Shown here: positions 1-11,390 of the stretch, piece after piece | Numbering within the stretch: position 1 is the first letter of the stretch | Layout of the letters: each line of letters opens with the position of its first letter | NCBI GenBank assembly: GCA_033977485.1 | Contig: CM066990.1 | Span: forward strand, 11,101,001 to 11,165,000 | Length of the DNA: 64,000 nucleotides | Source: Hydrangea macrophylla | Taxonomy: Eukaryota; Streptophyta; Magnoliopsida; Cornales; Hydrangeaceae | Direction of reading: 5' to 3' | Translations under genes and position numbers: made by a program | The notes under the pieces: generated by a model | The model's database searches: none | The model's input: only the letters and a program-made list of their open reading frames with translations | Told to the model about the DNA's origin: nothing

Positions 1-700
1 TGATATGCTAGTGCTTATAGTGCATTGACGGACCTGAGCTTTCCTATTGACGCTTAAGGCTGTCAACAGTCAATAGGAACTCATAACTTGTATAAGGTAC
101 GTGTTCTCAATCTTGAGATGATTATGAACACAGACTATGGATATGGCTGCTTTGACTTACCAATCAGTGAGGTCTATAGAAGATCAACACCTGGGTATCT
201 TGGGTATGTCATGTCCATAGGGTTGTGAACATATATTGTCAAGATAGAATCTACCCTCTGATTCAGAGTAAGCATTCCCTTGAGAATGTCACCAAGTTGA
301 TTACTGAGTACTGCAGTCTTGTTGATAAGAGTTATCAACATGTTTGGTAATCATGAGTAGTGAATGGGACTCAAGGAATACAAGAAGTAATCATGATTCA
401 GGTTGACAGTAACAGTTGTCCGACTACCTGAATATGATTACGAATGCTGACGGTAGAGGGACATTAGTACACGATACAAGTCTAGTTATCGCTTCGGATA
501 TGTTCTTTTGCGTTGGAGTTCAGTTATCGTTTTATAGTGGAATAAACGTTAACTGACCAGTTAGTTAGTTTGCTGATCAAAGAGTTTGGTCATGGTAATT
601 AACAAACTGGTCTGAGCCAACAATAAAGAGCCTAGGAGGTCCCACTCTTAGCTCCGCTAGGATGCTTGGAAAGACACTTGAGGAAGCTGTTAAGACAGGT

Positions 701-810
701 TTGATCGATCGAAGCATGTTCGATCGATTGAAGTCTTCAGGTTCGATCGATCGAGAATGGTTCGATCGATCGAAGGTTCGATCGATCGAACTCACTTCGA
801 TCGATCGAAG
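701..810 (+). repeat. Array of GATCGATC palindromes in the copia LTR
   Basis: About six units of the dyad-symmetric motif TTCGATCGATCGAA and close variants lie within 110 bp. The last unit ends about 20 bp before the TATA box. The same array lies at about 5268-5386 (minus-strand copy) and 50650-50800 (third copy), where many CG steps have become TG or CA. Confidence 0.9.
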
Positions 811-831
811 TCTAGGTCGGTTCTGGAAATC

Positions 832-839
832 TATAAATA
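832..839 (+). promoter_or_regulatory. TATA box of copia LTR copy 1
   Basis: TATAAATA is followed by a conserved GGGCAGCTGC segment. Equivalent boxes lie at 5239-5246 on the minus strand and 50820-50829 on the plus strand, always just downstream of the palindrome array. This places the likely transcription start about 30 bp further on. Confidence 0.7.
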
Positions 840-1185
840 GGGCAGCTGCGTTCTGGTAGTAAGTGATCGTCGTTTTTATACGCAGAAGCTGCAGAAACTA
901 TCATAGTCTTCCCAAAACCTTCCTATCATCTCTATTAGGGTTCCCACCAACCCTAGTCTTTCCGGCAGGCATCCGCAGGAGTCATAAGGGTGAAGATCAT
1001 CTAGTGGAGGCTGCTGGAAGTTGAAGTTTCAGAATTGGGTTCAAGACACTAAGGTATAATTCTTGCACCCCTTGTACGCATCTATGGAATTGACAAGTAG
1101 TAGATCCTGGAATACCAAAAGTTTTATAACTTAACCTATTTCCGCTGCGCGTTTAAACTCTAACTTTAAACCACTTTTTCCTTCA

Positions 1186-1638
1186 AAAGTCATAGTTATT
1201 CCACATATCATCTATTCCTAGCAATTAATCACAAATCAAATATAGAGATAGGAAATTATATGTATGTAGACAATGTAATCTATCTTGTCCTTGAGAATGA
1301 AATGCAAGAGAGTTAGAGAGCTCAAGAGGGGGAATATGAAGACCAAAGATGTAGAACTTCAATGAACAAGAAGATTAGGAAAGTCCCTCTTCTTCCTCTA
1401 GTCCATAACTTGAGTTAGAGAACACCAAGGTGGAAAATAAATACACCAATAGAGAGCCCTTGATTAGTTGATCGCATTCTCCTCTAATAGCCTAGTCTAA
1501 AAAATTAATATTTGAAACCCAAATGGAAGCTTAGGATGTTAGAAACAATGGGGTTTTAATGTTCTTCCAAATATATATAGAGAGAAAAAGTGTAGTAGTA
1601 TAGAGAGAGATAGATAAGTGAAATGAAAAGAAAACAAA

Positions 1639-1688
<50 letters not shown>

Positions 1689-1953
1689 ATATCCAGATGA
1701 GAGGGGGAGAGAGAGAGATGAACTTCCTTGGGATGTTTTGGTAGTTGGAGGTGACTTGTGGGTCCCACCCTTGTCTCCCTCACAAAAAAAAAAAAAATAT
1801 GCAACATACATATACACACACGTGCTAATTCAAATACCAAAGTGATACTACAAAACTAAATATTAGGCATTTAAAATGTACAAGTTTAAATTGGGTCCAT
1901 ACATTGACCATCAAATTACCACAATACCCTTAATAAAAATTCAAAACATTACA
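1186..1953 (-). mobile_element. Element A 3' LTR, truncated
   Basis: On the minus strand the sequence starts TGTAATG at 1953, directly after a degenerate chromodomain reading frame and a short TTAAGGCG-containing tract in the polypurine position. The style (TGTAATG..., AAGGGTATTTTGG-like segment) is that of chromovirus LTRs. It is cut by copia LTR copy 1 at 1185. It does not overlap in alignment with the A 5' LTR remnant at 27845-29043, so the two would be opposite ends of one long LTR. It contains a GA microsatellite. Confidence 0.5.
1643..1687. repeat. (GA)n microsatellite
   Basis: An uninterrupted AG/GA run of about 44 bp. The minus-strand reading frames over it are poly-Ser/Leu artefacts. 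Confidence 0.95.
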
Positions 1954-1957
1954 ATCT

Positions 1958-4881
1958 ACGCCTTAAAGAGAATTCCATCCTGGAATTCGGAAAGCATACC
2001 TCAATCGGAGAAAAGGTGAGGATACTTCGACTCGCCTCGATCTTGTCTTCCCACGTCGACTCCTCGACTCCATCGTGGTTTCAATGTAACTTAACCAAAG
2101 AAATGGTCTTGCCTCGCAAGACATGCTCCTTCCTTTCAAGAGTGCGAGTAGCTTGCTCTTCATAAGATGCATTTTTGTCGATGGTTAACTCGGTCTAATT
2201 CAAAACACGTGACTCGTCACGATTATACTTACGAAGCATAGAAACATGAAAAACATTATGAACACTAGAAAGTTAAGGTGGGAGTGCCAAGCGGTAGGAA
2301 ACCTCGCCAATCTTATCAAGAATTTCAAACGGACCAATAAATCGTGACGATAACTTCCCGCTTTGCCCAAAGTGTAGCAAACCACGTTGAGGGGCGACCT
2401 TGAGGAACACATGATCTCCAACGCTAAAAGATAAGGGTAGATGACGATCGACATACGATTTCTGATGACTTTGAGCGGTAATCAATCTCTTCCTTATAAC
2501 TTTGATCTTCTTGACTGTCTCTTGGACGATGTCGGGTTCCAAAGTGGATGATTCTCCAATCTCGTTCCAACATAAGGGTGACCTATACAGTCGAGCATAC
2601 AAGGCCTCAAATGGTGCCATCTGAATGCTAGTTTGATAACTATTGTTGTAGGTGAACTCCACTAAAGGTAGATGTTCTTCCCAACTGCCTCTGAAGTCCA
2701 TCACACATGCCCGAAGCATATCCTCTAAAGTCTAAATCATACATTCAGACTGCCCATCTTTCTGAGGGTGAAATGTTGTACTTAACATAAGCTGAGTACC
2801 CAAGACCTTTTGAAGACTCTACCAGAACTGAGAAATAAACTTAGAATCACGATAAGAAACTATAGTAATCGGTGCGTCGTGGAGTCTCATAATCTCCCGA
2901 ATGTATAACCTGCACATAATATCAACTGAATCTGTAGTCTTGATAGGTAAGAAGTGTGCAGATTTGGTCAATCGATCGACAATGATCCAAATAGCATCAT
3001 GCTGGCGAAGCATCTTAGGGAGTGCTGTGACAAAGTCCATTGTGATGTGCTCCCACTTCTACTCTGGAATTGATAAAGGTTGAAGTAGCCCTGTTGGTAG
3101 TCGATGCTCGGCTTTCACTTGTTGACATGTCAAACAACTAGATGCTGTTTCAGCTATGACTCTTTTCATACCCTTCCACCAATGATGGCATAAGTCTTGA
3201 TACATCTCTGTGCGTCCCGGATGCACCGCTAAACGAGAGTGATGAAATTCCTTTAAGACGTTGTCTCGGCAAGCTAAGGGAACAAAAGGTCTACCTCAAA
3301 ATCTCAAGCCTCAATCGGAATTGAAGGTTCAACCTCTATCACTTCACCACTAGTAACACATGATCGAAGTTGTTCGGCCAAATCGTCGTATTGTAGCATC
3401 CCTAAAATACAATTTAAAAGTATCGAATATGCGGCCAAAGTGAACCAAGTGGTACGATTGGTGGACTCGGCAAGATGAACATCAAAATCGTCAAGTTGCT
3501 CCATCATCTTCCATTCTCTAATGGCTAAACAAGCCAAGGTGCTGCGAGGTTTCCTACTAAGGCTTAGTTTGGCCCACATGTAGCTTTTTAAAAGGAACTT
3601 ATGAAATTTATTACTAAGTTATTTGATAATTTTATACAAGTGACACACTACTCTTCAAAAAGATATCATGAAACCAAAAAGCAACCTTGAGCTTTTAAAA
3701 GCTCCAATCTAGAGCTTTTAAAAGCTCTCCCCAAAAAAGCCCTAAGTTTAAATTTTGTAAATCTCATAAACTAGTTATCATATGAATTAACATGAAATTG
3801 TGCATTAAAAAAGGAGAAACACTAAAATGGGGGCCAAACTAAGCCTAAGAGCGTCGGCCACAACGTTGGCCTTCCCTATTGTAATCTTCCAAGTACACCA
3901 TCCATCTTCTTTGCTTCAAGTTCAAGTTGCATTGCGTGAAAATATACTTAAGACTCTTATGGTCAGAGATAACTTCAAATCTTTCGCCATATAAGTAGTG
4001 CCTCCAACTCTTTAGCGCGAAAATGACGGCGACAAGCTCTAAGTCGTGGGTAGGATAATTTTGCTCGTGCGGCTTCAACTTTCGTGAACCATAAGCTACA
4101 ACTTTGCCTCATTGCATCAAAATGCAACCTAAGCCTCATGTGAAGCATCGCAATAAATGGTGTTGTCTAATTCCCGCTTGGGAATAACTAATATAGGTGT
4201 TGAAGTCAATCGAATCTTCAATTGTTGAAAAGCCCTTTCACATGATTCCCTTCACAAGAACTTTGTCACTTTTCGAGTAAGCCTCATAAGTATTGTTAGA
4301 CGTGAAAAGTCTTCTACAAATTATTGATAATAGCCCTCTAGTCCCAAGAAACTTTGGACTTCAAAGACATTCTTTGGTGATTGCCAATCCATAACAGCTT
4401 CAATCTTTGATGAATCCACAGATACTTCTTCTTTTGACACAACATGGCCAATGAACTTCACTTGAGTAGCCAAAATTCACACTTAGAAAACTTAGCATAC
4501 AATTGGTGCTCCCTCAGAATTTATAAAACAATTCGAAGGTGTTCCTCATGCTTCTCACGAGAAGGTGAGAAAATAAGAATATCGTCGATAAAAACAATGA
4601 CAAAGATCAAGAAGTGAACTAAAAATGCGATTCATCAAATCCATAAAAGCCGCGGGAGCATTCTTCAAGCCGAATGGCATCACAAGAAATTCAAAATGAC
4701 CATATTGAGAACAGAAAGCTGTCTTCGAGATGTCCTACTCTTGAATCCTCAACTGGTGGTAGCCCGATCTCAAATTAATCTTGGAAAAACACGTCGATCC
4801 ACGAAGTTGATCAAACAAGTCGTCGATCCTAGGTAGCGGATACTTATTCCTTATAGTCGCTCGATTAAGCTTGCGGTAGTC
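1958..4881 (-). pseudogene. Element A pol, 3' half: RT, RNase H, integrase, chromodomain (degenerate)
   Basis: On the minus strand from 4881 the frame shows the RT segment after the copia insertion, with [12 protein letters not shown] and FIDD motifs (FIDD at 4581-4592). It continues with RNase H ([20 protein letters not shown] at 3845-4078), the tail of the RNase H-integrase linker (3304-3579), the integrase core (MDF and HDAIWIIVDRLTKSAHF at 2819-3040) and the integrase C-terminus (2273-2719). A chromodomain remnant lies at about 1990-2160. The second integrase catalytic Asp, expected in VSDRD, reads Tyr. Several stops, and frameshifts between the blocks, show it is dead. Confidence 0.85.
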
Positions 4882-7800
4882 GATACTGAAGGGAAAATAG
4901 GTTTCGAAAACTTATTTATATGCACAGCGGAAAAACAAAGTTTAAAAATTCATTTTGGTATGCCCAGATGTACTACTTATCAATTTCATAGATGCGTATA
5001 ACAAGAGGGGACAAGTGTATTACCTTACGATCTTGAACCCCTTCAAACTCTTAGATGGTGCAGCAACTTCCACTGCATGATCTTCACTCCTATGTCTCCT
5101 ACGAATACTTCTGGAGAGGCTAGACTTGGTGGGAACTCTAATAGGGAGGATAAAGAAGGTGTAGGAAACCATAAAATAGTTTCTGCAGTTGCTGGAGTGA
5201 TAAAACAATGATTAAACCATTTTGTACGTAGCTGCCCTATTTATACATTTCCAAACCGACTTTAAGCCTTCGATCGATGGAAGTGGCTTCGAACGATCGA
5301 ACCTTCAATCAATTGAATCACTTTCGATCGATCAAACTTGTCTTGATTTTAATCGATTGAAACTCTTTCGATCGATTGAACTTGTCTTGACAAGATCCTC
5401 TTGTTGTCGCAGACCAGTTGTTAATTCCCATGATCAAACTCTTTGATCAGTGATTTAACCAACTAATCAGTTAACGTTTACTCTACTATAAATGATAACT
5501 GCACTCCAACGCAAAAGGACATACCCGAAGTGGAGTCTAGATTCGGATGGTGTACTAATGTCCCTCTATTGTCAGCATTCATAATCATATTCAGGTAGTC
5601 GGATAAACTATTACTGTAAATCTGAATAATGATTATATCTTCCATTCCTTGAGTCTTATTAACCCCTCATAATTACCAAACATGTTGATAACTCTTATCA
5701 ACAAGACTGCAGTTCTTAGTAATCAACTTGTTGACATTCTCAAGGGAATGTTTACTCTTTATCAAAGGGTAGATTCTATCTTGACAATATATGTTCACAA
5801 CCTTATGAACATGACATACCCAAGATACCCAGGTGTTGATATTTTATAGACTTCACTGATTGGTAAGTCAAAGCAGCCACATCCACAGTCTGTGTTCATA
5901 ATCGTCTCAAGATTAAGAACATGTACCTTATACAAGTTATGAGTTCCTATCGACTGTTGACAGTATTAAGTGTCAATAGGAAAGCTCATGGTCCGTCAAT
6001 GCACTATAAGCACTCTATCCAATGGTAGTTAATCATGCTATAGTGTAAACCTGATGAGATATCTAGTCTCATCATCAACTGTGACAAATTCTAAGTATCA
6101 AAGAATAGTAGTTCGTATCTTACTTGTATGTATCACATACACACATGAATTACTTACTATGATACTTAAGGATTAACAGTCATCTCATGAAAGAAACATA
6201 CATAATGAAATATAAAGCTGATATTGTGGATATCGCAATTTTCTTACCCACAACTTTTCTTTTAAAGTTCTTTTAAATTTTAAATTCAAAACAGATGAGT
6301 CGCCACTTAATTTTTTTAAGGAAAACTAAGAAACCATTTCAAAAAGGAAACTGATCTTTTGCGAAACCAAAGATTAACTAGGTCCGGGGATTATGGAATG
6401 AGAAGGGAAGGAGCCCATCAGACTAAAACACCCCTTCTCATCCTATCTCGTGATAGGCCTCTACTTAACATCCTTTTAATTGAATTACTAATCTAAGCAT
6501 GCCCTTAACTAATACATAGATATACGTATACATTACACAAACATGTCGAAATGGTGTAAAATTACCAATTTACAAAATATCATTCAAAAGCCACGTAATT
6601 CAAGTAACAAGCAATATGATATGCAAATAGGGAACTAGAGAACTTACCCGGGATCCAGCTGCAATATTAAACGTGCAATGCATACGAATGAAAGAAAATC
6701 CTAGAAAAGAGTCTCTAATCACACGTATTCACATAAGGCAAGATCCTAATTCTAATGTGTCGCGCATGAGGTTGAAAAATCGATAAAATCAAGAGATTAA
6801 AATAAACTAAAGAGGGGTTCAAGAAATCACACCTTAATAGCGCTACAAAACAAAGGGTTAGTTCATATAGTATACAAGATATGAAGTTAGAAATAACAAT
6901 CCTAAATTTCTAGCTTAAATATATCAAATATAATTAAATCTAAAGCAACTAAGTCCTAATTACAAGTGTCAAGCCATACGGATGAATATGTTCATGAACA
7001 AGAATAAATTATGAAATACTCAATGATTTAGATCACTTAAACTTTGAATTCAAGCTTAACTAATCATTATTGAAATGTGGTTTGAACCTTGACTCATGAA
7101 AATTTCATCTAAGCCATTATTCATAAGATTGATGAAAACTATTGCAGAATTTTGGAAATTACTGAGGGCAGATCATAACTTTAAAGAAATAAAAAGCATG
7201 GTTCCCATGAATTGATCTTGATGAATTTTGGACACAAGATGCCTCTGTGGGTCTAGTTTTTAACCCAAAAAAGAAATCAAAGTGTTAACGGTTGGATCTC
7301 CGGGAATTGGACAAAAACCAGACATCACTCAGCATTCTACAACCTTCTATCCAGAGTTCTTGCACGATTTTCTAAAAATAGCAAAAAGATCAGAAATGCT
7401 TTGTTTTTTTTAGGGTGACTTTCTAACACATTAATCTACTTAGAAAAAATTATTTTGGGTCATAAATACTTTATTAAGGGTCTGATTTACTTATTTCAAA
7501 AGAGTGTTACTATTCTGAAACTCTGGACAGATTGTAGTGACTTTACAAAACTCATGACCAAACCACTTTAAACATGAAATCTCCTTAAAACAAAAATTAT
7601 AGTGGTAAAACATTGTGTTATTGACACTTTCCCGTTGGTTTCATTCAGTTTCAACGGTCTGATTTCGAACTAAAAATATTTGATCAAAACCGGTTTATGA
7701 ACCCACTGTTTCATTGTCAAGTTCAACTTTTATTTGTTAACCCCAACTATTAAACCGTGAAGTTGGACTTAAACTAAACCATTTTCTCCTACCATTTGAT

Positions 7801-8144
7801 GGTCATTGGTGGCTAAAGACCTTTATATTTGTAGATTTCAAATGAAGTATGAATAGACTTCATGAAATCTCAAGATAATGAATCTAAACCATGGAGATGG
7901 GCTTAGACTCAAACTACTTTCTCCTACCACTTGATGGTCATTGGAGATGAAGATATGACTAATACTCATGAGCCTTCAAGAATCTCAAGAGAGAAGTACA
8001 AACAAATATAGCTATACCCATAGGTTTTCTAGGAATATGGAAGGGGATTCCATGAAACCTTAAGTTAAAGAATCCCAAACCATGGTGGGGGTTTAGATTT
8101 ATTTACTTGCTCTTATGTAAAGGATGATCAACCTTGACTCTCAT

Positions 8145-8164
8145 GGGGGGGGGGGGGGGGGGGG
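8145..8164. repeat. (G)20 homopolymer
   Basis: Twenty consecutive G on the plus strand, inside the Tat-like solo LTR. It has no counterpart in the related copy at 29044-31530. Such runs are prone to length error in sequencing. Confidence 0.9.
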
Positions 8165-8528
8165 AGTACAAGCTCACATGGAATCAAGGGATCCAGCTCA
8201 TGAGATTCAAGTGAAGTATGGAAGATTTCCAAGAATCTCAAGAGAGAAGTATAAACAAAGAAGAAGAGAAGAAGGAACTAAAAGAAAAGGCAATTAAAGT
8301 TTGCAAGTTCCCTAATAAAACTTCTAAAAAAGGTTAATCAAAAGACCAAGTAGTTTTAAGATTAGAAGTTCAAAAGAATGAAGAAAAATAACTTGTGGTT
8401 AGAGGATCACCTCCAAACTATCCTTAAAGCTTCTCTCCTTTGAAGATCTTCCAAGCTCTTCTCTCTCAAAAATGTGTTAGTGTAGTGGTAGTTATTTCTT
8501 GTGTGTGCTCCCAAGGAAGATCCTCCTT

Positions 8529-8536
8529 CTTTTATA
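8529..8536 (-). promoter_or_regulatory. Putative TATA box of the Tat-like LTR
   Basis: TATAAAAG on the minus strand, about 130 bp downstream (in element sense) of the palindrome array at 8666-8965. The related LTR fragment has TATATAAG at 31123-31130 in the same relative position. Confidence 0.5.
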
Positions 8537-8665
8537 GACAAAAAATACCAAGTATTCTCAGTGAATTCGGAGTAAAAGACAGGTGTAAATATCTCATTTG
8601 GTGGTACAATACGTACTTCCTGAAAACAAACAGACTGCTGCAGAAGGCGACAGTTAAAAGCATTT

Positions 8666-8965
8666 GCGGCAGTCAGTGGATGCCACTGCGGCACTCTGTA
8701 ACAACCGCAACGGCAGTCAATGACTGCCGCGCGGCATCCAGTGAGAGCCGTTTAAAAAATACTGATTGCCGCGTCTTAGTCAAAATTGCTTTTCTGTTTT
8801 TTTTTTTGTTTTATCCGCATACATGTACGTATTGTACCACAAAATACGGACTGTTAAAGCAAACGGCAGTCAGAAATTGTCGGTGGCACTCAATAAGTGC
8901 CGGTCCGGCATTCTGTGACTGCCGTACGGCACTCATTGAGTGCCGCAAAAGTGCCGTATGCCGGT
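8666..8965 (-). repeat. Array of CGGCA...TGCCG palindromes in the Tat-like LTR
   Basis: Two clusters (8666-8752 and 8863-8965) of short dyads such as CGGCAGTCAATGACTGCCG and CGGCACTCATTGAGTGCCG. The third and fourth arm bases differ between units, but both arms change together. A matching array lies at 31237-31475. Confidence 0.9.
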
Positions 8966-9298
8966 TTCTGTTGAACTTCCCCTTTTAGGTCTTTTTCTTT
9001 TCTCCTTTTTCTTCAAAAAAACTTATTTTCGGGGATCTTTGCCAAATGTGATGTTTTCACTCCTGAATTCTACTGAATACCTGGTATTTCTTTTCCTGTG
9101 AAAATTTTACATCGTTTGGAGAACTTTCTAAAGAGCTTGGAACACTTCGAATCTTTCGGTCCTTGTCATCATCGGGTATGAAGGTGACACTCTTCTTAAT
9201 TCGACGTTTGGTCAAAATTGGGGTGTCTACAGATATCCATATATTAAAATGCCATTGTCTCATACATAAAGTAATGGTTTGAGGGCACAATCCCAACA

Positions 9299-10135
9299 GA
9301 TACACAACTGGAGTGATCCATCTTTCTTCTTTGCAAAAAGGATGGGTGCTCCCAACGGTGAAGTACTAGGGAAAATGAATCCTTTGTTCAACAAGTCGTC
9401 TACTTGAGTCTTCAACTCTTTTAGTTCCATGGGTGCTATACGATAGGGCGGAATAGAGATAAGCAACGTGCTTGGAGTGAGGTCTATCATTAACTCAATC
9501 TCACGAATAGGCAACGTGCTTTGAGCGAGGTCTATCATGATTCCATGGGTGCCATACGATAGGGCGGAATAGAGATAAGCAACGTGCTTGGAGCGAGGTC
9601 TATCGTGAACTCAATCTCACGAATAGGTGACAAACCGGGTAAGTCCTCTAGGAAAACATCTGAGTACTCTGAAATAATGGGAGGGGACACTTTCCGAGTA
9701 ACCTCAATCTCATCAAACACCAAACTAGCCAAGCAATCATAATGACTCCTTTCACACAAACTATGCAAGGAAGAAGTTGGAACATCAAAGCGATAGCACA
9801 CAAAGCGGTAAGAATCCTCCAACGGGGTAAGAAAAGTGACTCTCCTCCTGAAGCAGTCAATAATGGCTTGATAGACGCATAGCCAGTCCATGCCCATGAT
9901 AATATCAAAGCTGGACATATTAATAACAACAAGATCAACAATAAGGCTCCAATCAGCTATCACAAGCTTGCAATTGCGACACACTCAATCCAAAGGAACC
10001 AAACCTCCAACGGGAGTGTCCACTAAAAGCGTAGAACGCAAATGGCTCATTTCTAAACCTAATGTCGATGGAAATGCAAATGAATGAATAAGATGCTCCA
10101 GCATCAATAAGAACTGAACACAAGAAAAGTACCAC
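9299..10135 (-). pseudogene. Element A protease and N-terminal reverse transcriptase (degenerate)
   Basis: On the minus strand a protease-like segment with VLIDAGASYSFI (active site DAGA, usual form DSGA or DTGA) lies near 10110-10135. It is followed in another frame by the protease C-terminus (FDIIMGMDWL), the EYSDVFLEDLPGL linker and the RT N-terminus (LINKGFI-like, [11 protein letters not shown] ending at 9303). A frameshift lies between the two, and a 116-bp tandem duplication disrupts the linker. The RT continues at 4886 after the copia insertion. Confidence 0.85.
9425..9640. repeat. 116-bp tandem duplication in element A pol
   Basis: The unit starting TTCCATGGGTGC at 9425 recurs at 9541 with a few differences. 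Part of the unit (GCAACGTGCTT...GGTCTATC) also occurs a third time within the first copy. It duplicates the segment coding [19 protein letters not shown]. Confidence 0.9.
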
Positions 10136-11289
10136 TAATGATAGAGGGCTCGAGGATGTCCATAGGAGTAGTAGTAAGATTAAACAGGTTGGGAGGAGGC
10201 CTTGGAGTTTGTGTTCTCCCCCATGATTACCCTGATGGTGGTGTTGGCCCCTAGGAACATTGGGCCTAAAGCTTTGAGTAGAAGAAAGTGGAGGTGGTGG
10301 TAAGAAAGGAGGTCTATAACCCTACTGCGGTGGTCCAGAAAAAGGAGGTTGAACTAAGGAGGCCCAACCGCCGGTGGTACAACTAAAACAAAAGGAGAGT
10401 TTTGAATCACATGGCTAGGATCGCCACAATTAAAGCAAGCCCTGTCACTCGTATTACCCCTACCGCGGGATAAGGCAGAATGCTTAGAGCCTCGGGACTG
10501 AGAATATCGAGTCTAAAACTAAGGGGTTTGGGAAACCCAAGGAGAGTACCAAGAGGAAAATGAGGGCTGATGATGACCTAGCTCTTGCTTTTGCTTCTTA
10601 GAGTGGTGCACACTAGATGAGCCCGGTTGGAAACCATTCACAGGAGTACGTAACTCCTTAATCTTCTTGGAACTAAGATACTCCTCTTCAAATATTAGTG
10701 CCTTATGTACTGCCTGGCTATAGGTCAGAAGTTCAAATCTAGTCACTTTGGTGCGAAGACCTGCCCGAAGTCCTTGTTCGAAGGTCCTTGCCTTGGTAGT
10801 ATCATTGACGGTGATTTCCAGTGCAAAACGGGCTAAGTCTCCAAAGCGTGCCTCATAATCGGCAACTAATAAATCTCCGATGTGCTCGAAGATACGGACA
10901 ATCCTCTTCAACGATAATTTGGCTTGAACTGGATCAGGATCCCCCGAGAAAGTAGGAGGATTTTGCCTCCCAAACTCTCTCATAGTCGATTGAGCTCTCG
11001 GTTCTTCTAGTACAATAGGGACCACAGGTACAACATGTACTACGAGTGCCACCTCAGGTGTTACAAGTGCCACGGGTGGTGGTGGAACTTCATTCCCTAC
11101 CGCTTGAGCAATTTGGGCGAATCCCCACATGGCCTCGACCATCTGCTGAAAGAAATAAGCTCCATCAGGAACTTCTCCTGAGGTAGAAGCGGAAGAGGAT
11201 GCCTCTGTCCCTCAGCCTCTAGCCTCGCCACAGACTCTAGCATGGCCTCCAACACGGCCTCTTGTGCGCCCCCTAACACGTGGCGGCAT
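10136..11289 (-). pseudogene. Element A gag (degenerate)
   Basis: The likely start is the ATG at 11289, which opens an Arg-rich N-terminus. An in-frame TGA follows at about codon 26. The frame then runs from 11142 to 10519 with a gag core (FGRQNPPTFSGDPDP, typical of chromovirus gag, then a capsid-like helix region). Downstream, past more stops, a single zinc knuckle near 10385-10432 (CFNCGDPSH) has lost its last Cys. Gag would form the particle and bind RNA; this copy cannot make it. The segment 10136-10380 is a degraded linker to the protease. Confidence 0.75.
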
Positions 11290-11390
11290 CGCTAACAAAG
11301 CATGACAGTAATATTCAATTAAGTAAGGTTGCCAAAAATTGCATCAATGAACCACAAACAACAAGTCCTTATGCGAATTCTTGTGTCACG
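11290..11390 (-). other. Element A 5' leader next to gag
   Basis: Non-coding leader of element A between its gag start and the insertion point of element B. TCACG at 11386-11390 would be one copy of B's target duplication; the other side reads TCCCG (27613-27617), one mismatch. Confidence 0.6.

Larger units (their letters stand above)
1..1185 (+). mobile_element. Ty1/copia LTR, copy 1 (3' part; 5' end outside window)
   Basis: This stretch matches the LTR at 49666-51172 (same strand) and the one at 4887-9298 (opposite strand) over most of its length. Shared parts include a palindrome array, a TATA box followed by a GGGCAGCTGC-like segment, and an ending in CTTCA. The LTR end is placed at 1185 because the minus-strand copy also ends in ...CCTTCA against a verified target duplication. 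No primer-binding site follows 1185, so it is a solo LTR or a 3' LTR. It abuts the truncated 3' LTR of element A and probably inserted into it; AAAGT at 1186-1190 would be the target duplication, but its partner lies outside the window. Confidence 0.75.
6225..9231 (-). mobile_element. Solo Tat/Ogre-like Ty3/gypsy LTR (3.0 kb)
   Basis: On the minus strand it begins TGTAGACACCCC at 9231 and ends GCGATATCCACA at 6225, with the 5-bp target duplication GATAT at 6220-6224 and 9232-9236. The 3' end carries the 'agtcgccact ... ggtccggg' block typical of plant Tat/Ogre LTRs. A second copy of the family, truncated, starts at 29044 on the same strand. Reading frames inside are not coding. It inserted into the copia LTR 4887-9298 and is the youngest layer at this spot. 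Confidence 0.9.
4887..9298 (-). mobile_element. Solo Ty1/copia LTR, copy 2, interrupted by a Tat-like solo LTR
   Basis: On the minus strand it begins TGTTGGGATTG at 9298 and ends ...CCTTCA at 4887. It is flanked by the 5-bp target duplication GATAC (4882-4886 and 9299-9303). Joining the flanks rejoins element A's reverse transcriptase frame at the conserved LCIDYR position. No primer-binding site, coding sequence or second LTR is present, so it is a solo LTR made by LTR-LTR recombination. It is split at 6225-9231 by another solo LTR; without that insert it is about 1.4 kb, similar to the 1.5-kb third copy at 49666-51172. A palindrome array lies near 5268-5386. Confidence 0.92.

Noticed and set aside
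8440..8988. 182-codon open frame on the plus strand
   Set aside because: It lies antisense in the Tat-like LTR over the palindrome array, has a Cys/Arg-rich low-information product and no conserved counterpart in the second LTR copy.
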